Assembly (NCBI GenBank): GCA_030427925.1
Contig: JAUICJ010000010.1
Coordinates: 1-64,000 of the forward strand
Direction of reading: 5' to 3'
Length of the DNA stretch: 64,000 nucleotides
From: Bacteroidia bacterium
GTDB lineage: Bacteria; Bacteroidota; Bacteroidia; Flavobacteriales_D; Sanyastnellaceae
The translations under genes were made by a program, and so were the position numbers. Shown here one piece after another: positions 57,458-64,000 of the stretch (its first letter is position 1; each line of letters begins with the position of its first letter). The notes beneath the pieces were generated by a model. It was not told the DNA's origin, did no database searches, and was given only the letters and a program-made list of their open reading frames with translations.

Positions 57458-60400
57458 TCAAGGTGTAGGGGTGTTCAGGGAATCCACGGGCAGCTCGGTT
57501 TCCGCCTCCTGCGCTTCTGCGGCATCGATTTCGGCCAACAGTTCCTTCGCCGCTTCAACCACCCAATCCACCTTAACGTAGTCCAAGATTTGCTGGGCCG
57601 TGGCGCGTGCTTGGAAGGTGTCGTTCATGCCCAAATAAACCTTACCGAGCAGAATGAAGCCTTTGTACTTCCATTCTTCATAAGCGGAGAAGCCGTCAAT
57701 GAGTTCGAAAATCTCGAGCTCTGCGGCGTCGAACGCCGCTTCGTCAAAGGCGATTTTTGCGAGGAGGTATTTGCATTCAGCACCGCGCGCTCCGCCGAAT
57801 TCCGCAACCTGCTCCAAATCCGGCCGCGCAGCGGTCCATTCGCCAGCGTCCACGTGCAATTTTCCGCGCCAGTAGTGCGCCGTGCGCCGAATGTCGTCCG
57901 GAGTGCCGGGATCCGCGATGACCTGATCGGCGTATGCCAACGCCTCCGCCTGCTCGCCGAGCAAGTAGTGGCATCGCATCAGACCGATGCGCGCCTCCAA
58001 GAGGTTTTCTTGCAACACGCTGACGGCTTCCAACGTCCGGTAGTAGCCTTGGGCCCCGACCAAATCCTGCGCCTTCCATGCGATGCTTGCCGCAGCGAGG
58101 GCACTGAGTTCTGTGAAATCATTCGTCGGGGTGCTCAAGACGGCGTCAAAGGCTGACCGCGCCTCTTCGGTTTGGTTCAAGTCCAACGCGCATTGCCCCC
58201 TGAAATACTGAGCTTCCGTGACGTGCCGGCCAGTGGGATACTGGCGCACGTATTCGGTCAAACGCACCACGGCCTTTCCACAATCCTTTTCGAGCGCCAA
58301 TCCCACAGCGGCATCGTACAAACGGTCCTCAATTTCCGCACCATCCAATCCCACGCCCGAAGGCAGTTCGTCCAACAATCCGTTTTCGATGAGCAACGGT
58401 TCCAGCACGTTGAACGCATCCCCAGCAATCGGGTCGTTTCCGTAGTCGTTTCGGATTTGGTCCCACAATTTGAGCACATCTTCATCCCGTCCTTGCTTCA
58501 CCCCGATCAGGCACAAGTCCACGAGGGCGTATTTCGTCTTCGGCGATTGCGGGTGGTTGTTCAAAAGCGTTTCGAGCTGTTCTCGCGCCAGTTGCAGTTC
58601 GTTCAATTCAATGAGTGCACGCCCTGCTTCGTAGCGTGCTTCTGGAATGTAGCTCGAATTGGGCTCGTTCAGCATGAGGTCATTCAATGCGGCGACTTGG
58701 GCTTCCAGGTTGTCCATGTAGCCGAGGCAAAGCGCTTGTTGAAAACGCGCATAGTCCGAGCCTTCACCAGCCCGTTCAATCACCTGCTTGTACGCATCCG
58801 CGGCCTGGTCAAAGGATTTATTTGCATAGAAGCAATCTGCGGTTCTGAGGGTGGCGTCCAAGGTTCGTTTGGCATCGGTTCCATCGTCCACTTTGAGGTA
58901 GGAACGGAAGGCACTCAAGGCGTCGACGTACAGCTTGCGCTTGAACAAGGCGTAACCCCGCGCATATTCCGCATCGTCGTAATACGGGCTTTGAAAGGCC
59001 CCCGGGGAGGAATGGAAAGCGCTGTAGTGGCTGGTGGCCTCCGCGTAACGCTTGAGAAAATACCGCAATTCCCCTTGCCAAAAATGCGACTCCGCAGCGA
59101 GCTGTGCGTCCACAGGGTACGTGCGCACGTCTTCGAAATACCGATCCGCTTGTTCGTACTTGTTCGCTCGAAACAATTCCACGCCACGGTTGTAGGCCAA
59201 CAGCTGGTAAGCGCGCTTCACACGAGCGTTCTTTTCATCGATGCGATTCAGCGCTTGCAGTGCCCGGGTGTAATCCTTTGAGGTCATGTACACTTCGAGC
59301 AGGAAGGCATAGGCTTCGTCGCGTCGGCTCGAGTTGGGGAACTCGTCGAGGTACCGCTCAAACGCCGTGATGGCATCGTCCAACGGGTTGTAGGAGAGTT
59401 CGAAGGCCAGTTTCGCATGGCTGAAGAGGGCGTCTTCTTTGATTTGCGCATCGAAGTCGAGGAGCGATGCCTCCCGGAATGCGGTCCTCGCTTTGTCCTT
59501 CTCGCCCAATTCGAGGTAGGCGTTGGCCATGTGGTAGAGCGCGTTTTGGGCCAATTCATCCTCCTCGCGCGTCACGAGGGCGAAGGCATTCAAGGCGTCG
59601 CGCCAGTCGCCACTTTGCATGCGAACGAAGCCCATTTGGTAAGCCAAATCCCGAGTCCGCTCTGCCCCCCGCGTCTCTTTCCAAGCCATCTCCAAATGCG
59701 GCAAGGCCTCCGCAAACCGTTGCTTCCGATAATACGCATCGCCCAACAAACGCGCCACCTCCGGCTTGCGGTTCGCCTTCAACGGAGAATCCTCCGCAAA
59801 CAACTTGGGCGCGTAAGCGATGAGTTCCTCGTATTGCTCGGTTTCGTGGAGCAATTGGGCGATGTAAATGGGGACCAAATCTGCGAAGTCCGGCTTCGTT
59901 TGCAGGGCTTGGAAGCCCTCGAGGGCGACTTGCGGTTGATCCCGCAGGTACGCAATGTGCGAGAAGTAATAACGGGCCGCATCCTGGAATGGACCGGTCG
60001 ACTCGGCGACCTCAAACAAATCCACGCGGGCAGCGTCGTATTGTTCGCGCTCGAATTGGGCGTGCCCGCGCTTGAACTTCAGTTCCAGCAATTCAGCGGG
60101 ATTCAGTTTGCGCTCTTCCACCGACTCGAACGCCTCGAGGGCCTCTTTCCAATCCCTCCTCGCGTAGTACAGATCAGCGAGTTCCCATCGCGCGGTTTGG
60201 GCAAACGGACTGTCCGGGAATTCCTCTACGAACGACGCAATCAGGTGGTCGGCGTTCGGGTGGTACAGGTAAACGGCGCACAATGCCCGCTTGAACGCGG
60301 CCTCAATGTGCGCGTCGCTCCGCAATTCCCCCTGATCCATTTCATCCAAAAACGCCTCAAATCCTTGAAGAGCAAGGGCGTACTTCTCTTTGTTGAAGGC

Positions 60401-60544
60401 GTCTTGTGCCGACTCCCAAGCGACCCGTTGTGGGGATTCTCCCAAAGCGAATTGGGCAGAAACGTGCAGGGAGCAGCTGCACAAGGCCAGCAAAGCGCCT
60501 CCGAGAAGGGGCGATTTCAGTCGGGTAAGGGCGAAAATGCGCAT
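57458..60544 (-). CDS. long TPR-repeat exported protein
   Basis: 1028 aa with a signal peptide (..LLALCSCSLHVSA|Q) and about 20 tetratricopeptide-type helix pairs from residue 35 to ~1010, e.g. AFNKEKYALALQGFEAFLDE, AYFELG.. and YYRKQRFAEALPHLEMAW. The repeats form a superhelix for protein binding in the periplasm or envelope. It is the first gene of a pair with the outer-membrane barrel; a TAATTTCG promoter box ends 4 bases before its ATG. In Bacteroidota such TPR/barrel pairs are frequent but unstudied. Confidence 0.88.
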   Translation of the reverse strand: MRIFALTRLKSPLLGGALLALCSCSLHVSAQFALGESPQRVAWESAQDAFNKEKYALALQGFEAFLDEMDQGELRSDAHIEAAFKRALCAVYLYHPNADHLIASFVEEFPDSPFAQTARWELADLYYARRDWKEALEAFESVEERKLNPAELLELKFKRGHAQFEREQYDAARVDLFEVAESTGPFQDAARYYFSHIAYLRDQPQVALEGFQALQTKPDFADLVPIYIAQLLHETEQYEELIAYAPKLFAEDSPLKANRKPEVARLLGDAYYRKQRFAEALPHLEMAWKETRGAERTRDLAYQMGFVRMQSGDWRDALNAFALVTREEDELAQNALYHMANAYLELGEKDKARTAFREASLLDFDAQIKEDALFSHAKLAFELSYNPLDDAITAFERYLDEFPNSSRRDEAYAFLLEVYMTSKDYTRALQALNRIDEKNARVKRAYQLLAYNRGVELFRANKYEQADRYFEDVRTYPVDAQLAAESHFWQGELRYFLKRYAEATSHYSAFHSSPGAFQSPYYDDAEYARGYALFKRKLYVDALSAFRSYLKVDDGTDAKRTLDATLRTADCFYANKSFDQAADAYKQVIERAGEGSDYARFQQALCLGYMDNLEAQVAALNDLMLNEPNSSYIPEARYEAGRALIELNELQLAREQLETLLNNHPQSPKTKYALVDLCLIGVKQGRDEDVLKLWDQIRNDYGNDPIAGDAFNVLEPLLIENGLLDELPSGVGLDGAEIEDRLYDAAVGLALEKDCGKAVVRLTEYVRQYPTGRHVTEAQYFRGQCALDLNQTEEARSAFDAVLSTPTNDFTELSALAAASIAWKAQDLVGAQGYYRTLEAVSVLQENLLEARIGLMRCHYLLGEQAEALAYADQVIADPGTPDDIRRTAHYWRGKLHVDAGEWTAARPDLEQVAEFGGARGAECKYLLAKIAFDEAAFDAAELEIFELIDGFSAYEEWKYKGFILLGKVYLGMNDTFQARATAQQILDYVKVDWVVEAAKELLAEIDAAEAQEAETELPVDSLNTPTP

Positions 60545-60548
60545 GGAA

Positions 60549-60556
60549 CGAAATTA
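60549..60556 (-). promoter_or_regulatory. -7-like promoter element of the TPR-protein gene (TAATTTCG)
   Basis: TAATTTCG on the minus strand matches TAnnTTCG and ends 4 bases before the ATG at 60544, the same spacing as several other genes in the window. Confidence 0.5.
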
Positions 60557-60660
60557 GCGTGGTGGCGCGCGCAGCGCAGGCCAAATGAACGAAGTTCTCA
60601 ACGCCCTCATGTGCCTATTTCATGCCCGTTGCCCGTCAATTAACAGACGATGTGAAAGGC

Positions 60661-60689
60661 AAAAAAAAAGCGGCCTTGGCCGCTTTTTT
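60661..60689 (-). terminator. intrinsic terminator after the DUF4920 gene
   Basis: The stem AAGCGGCC/GGCCGCTT with a 2-base loop is flanked by a 9-base A-run and a T-run. On the minus strand it ends in a T-run of about nine, 18 bases after the DUF4920 stop. Because it is symmetrical it could also stop plus-strand transcription. It is the clearest intrinsic terminator in the window. Confidence 0.85.
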
Positions 60690-60706
60690 CTGAGAAAGAA
60701 TACAAT

Positions 60707-61276
60707 TCAGTGAACGTGTCCTTCGTGATCGTGTTCGTGATCATGTTGGTGATCATGGTCTTCTTCCGCTTCAATGTGCCCCAGGATCTTCACCCCAGCC
60801 GCGGAAAACGCCAACTCATACTTCACCTCCGTGACCGCATCAATTTCTTCTTGACTGCGGTTCGCATCTTCGAGCAGGTGCTTCTGCAAATCCACTGAAA
60901 CCGTGTCGTTGTAGGCGGTTCCCGAAATGATTGCGCGTTTGCCTTCCATGCCCTTCTTCGGCACGAAAAACGCATGGTCCTTCATGTACACCATGACCGG
61001 TTCTCCTTCCGGACCGCTCACGGACATCCAGCACCCCATCTTGGTGCAGGTTTCCACGATTTCCACTTCGAACTGCCCCTCCGCCTCGCCATGGGCAGCG
61101 AGCAATGCAGGCACTTCCGAAACGGCCTGAGGCGCATCAATTTCAAAGGCCTCACCGTAGCTCGTCCATTCGTCACTCGGGGTTGATGGTGCTGGCTGGG
61201 TTTCCGGCGCGGTTCCGCATCCGACCCAAAGGCCCACCGCAAGCATTGCTGGGGCCATGAATTTCAAGTTGTTCAT
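60707..61276 (-). CDS. DUF4920 lipoprotein with His/Asp-rich tail
   Basis: 189 aa. The start at 61276 gives a lipoprotein signal with lipobox VGLWVGC. Residues ~35-165 form a DUF4920 domain (EGQFEVEIVETCTKMGCWMSV, VYMKDHAFFVPKKGMEGKRA), with the CTKMGCW pair that may bind metal. The last ~18 residues alternate His, Asp and Glu (DHDHQHDHEHDHEGHVH), a metal-binding tail. A periplasmic or surface role in metal handling is plausible. It has its own TATTTTCG box 4 bases upstream and a strong terminator downstream. Confidence 0.85.
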   Translation of the reverse strand: MNNLKFMAPAMLAVGLWVGCGTAPETQPAPSTPSDEWTSYGEAFEIDAPQAVSEVPALLAAHGEAEGQFEVEIVETCTKMGCWMSVSGPEGEPVMVYMKDHAFFVPKKGMEGKRAIISGTAYNDTVSVDLQKHLLEDANRSQEEIDAVTEVKYELAFSAAGVKILGHIEAEEDHDHQHDHEHDHEGHVH

Positions 61277-61280
61277 GGCG

Positions 61281-61288
61281 CGAAAATA
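61281..61288 (-). promoter_or_regulatory. -7-like promoter element of the DUF4920 gene (TATTTTCG)
   Basis: TATTTTCG on the minus strand matches TAnnTTCG and ends 4 bases before the ATG at 61276, supporting this start over an upstream in-frame one. Confidence 0.5.
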
Positions 61289-61320
61289 AACACGAATGCC
61301 ATCTTTTAACGACACGCCCA

Positions 61321-63363
61321 TCAGTTCTCGATGACGAATTCTGTCCTGCGATTTGCAGCCCGCCCTGCTTCGGTATCGTTCGAGGCGCGGGGTCGATTGG
61401 GACCGAATCCCTTCGAGCTCAAGCGATTTTCATCAACCCCGGCTTCCACCAAGAACGCTTTCACAGCGGCTGCCCGTTCCTCGGAGAGCCGCATGTTCAT
61501 TTCCAATGTCCCCGCGTTGTCGGTGTGACCGTGGATGGCCACTTCAATTCTCGGATGGCGATTCAAGTAGTCTGCAAACGCCAGAAGAATGGGGTAGGAA
61601 CGCTCAGAAATGTCAGCACTGCTGGTCGCGTAGTTGAGGTCCCTCATTTCATAAGCCGTCCGTTCCTCTGCGGACTGGGCTTTCAGTTGAAGGGACGGCG
61701 CACTAGCAGATTCTGGGAGTTCAATGGAATCGGGAGGCGAGATGAGCAACGCATCGAAGGCGGTTTCAGGACCCTCCACAAAAACCACGAGTTCCTCCGC
61801 CTTGGAAGCCTCCATGGCACGCGCAAAGGTTCCGTCATCCCGATTGACCTCCAGGTAAGTCCGTTCCATGGATTCGGGGTCGAGCAGGCCCACTTGAATG
61901 GTCGAGTCGGGCAACCCGGCAGGTGTCAACACGGACCCCCTGACGATGGTCACTTCCGTGGCACGGTGTGGCGGAGGCAAGCGAAGGCCCAGAATGTCCA
62001 GTCCTCGCGTCCCCGTTCGCCGACTCCCGAGGTAGGCCTGAAAGCCATCCGCAGCGACCACCAATCCGTGCTCGTCACCGGTTGTGTTGATGGGGGCCCC
62101 TACGTTGACCGGTTCTCCCCACGATCCGTCTTCGCCTCGCCTGCTGTACCAAATGTCGTACCCACCTCCCCCGGGTTGGCGATCGCTGGAGAAGTAGAGC
62201 GTCTTCCCGTCGGGGTGAAGAAACGGGCTCTTTTCGTTGAATGCAGTGTTCAGTCCCGCAATCGGTTCAGCAGGCAGCCAATCCCCATCCACCGAGCGCT
62301 GAGCTCGCATCAAGTCCATGGTTGGGTTGCCGTTTTCGTCCGGAATCGAGGTCGCCTTTACCGCAGCAAAAAACAACTCCGTTCCATCGGCCGAGAACGC
62401 GGGTTGGGCCTCCCAGCCGTCTGGAGAATTGATGTGGTCTGGCAAGGCAATCAACGGACCCCAGCGGTAATCAAATCCCCCCGAGGGACGGGCGCCGAGC
62501 ACTTCGTACTTGACCACGAACAAGTCGATGTTTTCCGGATTCTCCGGGACGGGGTTGGACGCGGCAATGAACAATTCCCGGTTATCCACCGAAATGGAAG
62601 CCCCTCCGTAGTGCGCGCCATCATTGAACGGCCGCTCCAAATCTTCCGGCGCTTCGAACGCTACTTCGCCCGCGCCGCGATGTGCCCATTGGAACCGCTC
62701 CACGAGGCGAGACACCACATCGCCTTTGGGCTTGACCCGTTCAGCATGCGTCAAAAACAGCAACGATCCGTCCGGAGAAAGCGCGGGCAAGTATTCGTCA
62801 GCATCCGTATTGACGGTGGCCACAGGAACCAATTGCACTTCGCGCTCATGGGCGTAAAACGCCAGTTCAAATTCCAGCCCCACCAACACCTCGCGCACTT
62901 CTTCTGCCTGGCGGTCATAACGCTTGCCCAGCGGACGGTCATCCGGGAATGCCAAAAACCGCCCAAACCGCTCCACCGCTACCGACCGATCCCCCCGGGC
63001 ATAAGCCAAAGCACCGAGTTCGTACCAAGGCTCCGCATGGTATTCGGGGCATTCTCCCACCAAATCCAGCAGCACGTTTTCGGCCTCATCTCCACGTGTA
63101 CCCGTTCGTTGAAATTGATGAAACAACAAATGCCCCAGCTCCTGAGCGCATTGGTGACAGGCCGGGTCCATTTCCAGGGCTTCTCGGAGGATCTCCGTTC
63201 GCTTTTCCAAGCTGTATTTGCTGGAGTTTTCGGCTTTCTCGAGCGCTTTTTCCGATTTGGGATCTTCAAAGGGCAAGCACGAATCAAGTTGGCTCCAACT
63301 CCATGTGGACAAGCTCCCGAATACGCCGATGAGGAACCACCGTTTCAAACAGAGAAATGCCAT
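61321..63363 (-). CDS. OmpA-family envelope protein with TPR and PD40 propeller (PorE-like layout)
   Basis: 680 aa with a signal peptide (about 1-24, SLSTWSWS|Q). TPR-like helices (about 30-150) precede a PD40/WD40-like propeller (about 170-460; repeated PAFSADGTELFFAA, FLHPDGKTLYFSSDRQPGGGGYDIW), a short beta domain (about 470-560) and an OmpA C-terminal peptidoglycan-binding domain (about 570-680, VAIHGHTDNAGTLEMN, final NRRTEFVIEN). It has the same layout as the protein at 9248-11176, and the same lack of a lipobox. It likely links an outer-membrane complex, perhaps T9SS, to peptidoglycan. Its start is 6 bases after the upstream symporter stop. Confidence 0.88.
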   Translation of the reverse strand: MAFLCLKRWFLIGVFGSLSTWSWSQLDSCLPFEDPKSEKALEKAENSSKYSLEKRTEILREALEMDPACHQCAQELGHLLFHQFQRTGTRGDEAENVLLDLVGECPEYHAEPWYELGALAYARGDRSVAVERFGRFLAFPDDRPLGKRYDRQAEEVREVLVGLEFELAFYAHEREVQLVPVATVNTDADEYLPALSPDGSLLFLTHAERVKPKGDVVSRLVERFQWAHRGAGEVAFEAPEDLERPFNDGAHYGGASISVDNRELFIAASNPVPENPENIDLFVVKYEVLGARPSGGFDYRWGPLIALPDHINSPDGWEAQPAFSADGTELFFAAVKATSIPDENGNPTMDLMRAQRSVDGDWLPAEPIAGLNTAFNEKSPFLHPDGKTLYFSSDRQPGGGGYDIWYSRRGEDGSWGEPVNVGAPINTTGDEHGLVVAADGFQAYLGSRRTGTRGLDILGLRLPPPHRATEVTIVRGSVLTPAGLPDSTIQVGLLDPESMERTYLEVNRDDGTFARAMEASKAEELVVFVEGPETAFDALLISPPDSIELPESASAPSLQLKAQSAEERTAYEMRDLNYATSSADISERSYPILLAFADYLNRHPRIEVAIHGHTDNAGTLEMNMRLSEERAAAVKAFLVEAGVDENRLSSKGFGPNRPRASNDTEAGRAANRRTEFVIEN

Positions 63364-63369
63364 CGTGAA

Positions 63370-64000
63370 TCAAGCGGCTTGTTCTTCACCTTCCGTGTGC
63401 GCAATGATGGTCGAAACGGCACCATCTCCCGTTACATTGACCACGGTTCTGCACATGTCCAAGATGCGATCGACCGGGAAAATGAGTGCAATCCACGCGG
63501 GGTTGAGCCCGACGCTCTCGAGCACGATGATCATCAACACGAGCCCAGCACTCGGAACGGCAGCCGCCCCGATGGAAGCCAACGTGGCCGTCAGCACGAT
63601 CACGGCTTGTTGGGCCAACGACAAGTCAACGAGGTGGAATTGCGCCAATGCCACAACGGCGACAGCTTGGTAAAGGCTGGTGCCATCCATGTTCACGGTG
63701 GCGCCAATGGGCAGCACGAAACTCGAAGTTCGCGTGCTCACGCCGAGGTTTTTGTGAACGCAATCCATGGTGACGGGAAGCGTCGCCACGGAGCTCGAGG
63801 TGGAAAACGCCGTGATCTGTGCATCGCGCATGCCCTTCAAAAAATCCCGGAAAGAGACCCGCTTCACGATGAGGGAAACGAGCGTAGGGTAGACCACAAA
63901 GGCCATGATGGCCAAACCGATCACCACCACGAGGCTGTACCGAAGGAGGAAACTCAGCAGTTGTTGGAAGAGGTCGGGGTCGGTGCCTGCGGCTTTTACG
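63370..64000 (-). CDS. dicarboxylate/amino acid:cation symporter (DAACS), C-terminal part
   Basis: The gene runs off the right window edge; ~210 C-terminal residues are visible. Signatures: the serine-rich hairpin FSTSSSVATLPVTM, the NMDGT motif in GATVNMDGTSLY, hairpin 2 with AAVPSAGLVLM and the terminal DMCRTVVNVTGDGA, all of the glutamate/aspartate transporter fold. It imports acidic amino acids or C4-dicarboxylates with Na or protons. The apparent start inside the window is internal. It may share a transcript with the OmpA gene. Confidence 0.93.
   Translation of the reverse strand, partial: VKAAGTDPDLFQQLLSFLLRYSLVVVIGLAIMAFVVYPTLVSLIVKRVSFRDFLKGMRDAQITAFSTSSSVATLPVTMDCVHKNLGVSTRTSSFVLPIGATVNMDGTSLYQAVAVVALAQFHLVDLSLAQQAVIVLTATLASIGAAAVPSAGLVLMIIVLESVGLNPAWIALIFPVDRILDMCRTVVNVTGDGAVSTIIAHTEGEEQAA

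Overview
This window is dense, GC-rich DNA from a member of the Bacteroidota, most likely a flavobacterium-like lineage. The evidence is a SusC/SusD pair, several proteins with type IX secretion (T9SS) C-terminal tails, a PorT-like T9SS protein, TonB-dependent receptors, a Rho with a long Asn/Arg-rich insert, and promoters of the Bacteroidota -7 type (TAnnTTTG or TAnnTTCG). No rRNA, tRNA, insertion sequence or CRISPR array was seen. No gene-free stretch exceeds about 160 bases, and most genes abut or overlap by 4 bases (ATGA). The first and last genes are cut by the window edges.

Layout. 1-14.5 kb: a methyltransferase end, a TonB receptor, yigZ, a CapD/WbpM-type sugar-nucleotide dehydratase, porT, rho, a YfcE-type phosphoesterase, an OmpA/PD40 envelope protein, and a PQQ-type sugar dehydrogenase coupled to a TonB receptor resembling PQQ receptors. 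14.6-35.2 kb: a large alpha-glucan (starch/maltodextrin) locus. On the minus strand it encodes a Nudix-type regulator, a CotH-like secreted protein, a T9SS-exported GH13 amylase, SusC, SusD, a DUF5004-like lipoprotein, a small secreted protein and a GH13 lipoprotein. Divergently, on the plus strand, it encodes phosphofructokinase, GAPDH, a BadF-type sugar kinase, beta-phosphoglucomutase and a GH65 maltose phosphorylase. 35.2-45.9 kb: a lamin-tail/dockerin-like secreted protein, exonuclease III, an arginyltransferase-like protein, SPFH/NfeD membrane proteins, coaE, rpe, clpS, a glycosyltransferase, an FtsE-like ATPase and a pair of M16 peptidases. 46-52.6 kb: histidine ammonia-lyase, then a MacB-type ABC efflux operon with two permeases, a fusion protein and an ICMT-like methyltransferase. 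52.6-64 kb: a heavy-metal-domain/short-chain-dehydrogenase fusion coupled to gyrB, an outer-membrane barrel with a TPR protein, a DUF4920 lipoprotein, a second OmpA/PD40 protein and the end of a dicarboxylate symporter.

How it works together. The glucan locus reads as a full pathway: secreted amylase cuts starch, SusCD imports oligosaccharides, a second amylase trims them, maltose phosphorylase splits maltose to glucose and beta-glucose-1-phosphate, beta-PGM makes glucose-6-phosphate, the kinase can phosphorylate glucose, and PFK and GAPDH pull carbon into glycolysis. The most notable new signal is a pair of nearly identical palindromes, one between the Nudix regulator and pfkA and one ahead of the secreted amylase, with a related 31-base inverted repeat at the susC promoter. 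Together they suggest that one regulator, with a degraded Nudix box, controls import and glycolysis. Two other points stand out: the HMA-SDR fusion coupled to gyrB, and a recurrent 4-5-base spacing between the -7 element and the start codon, which predicts many leaderless mRNAs.
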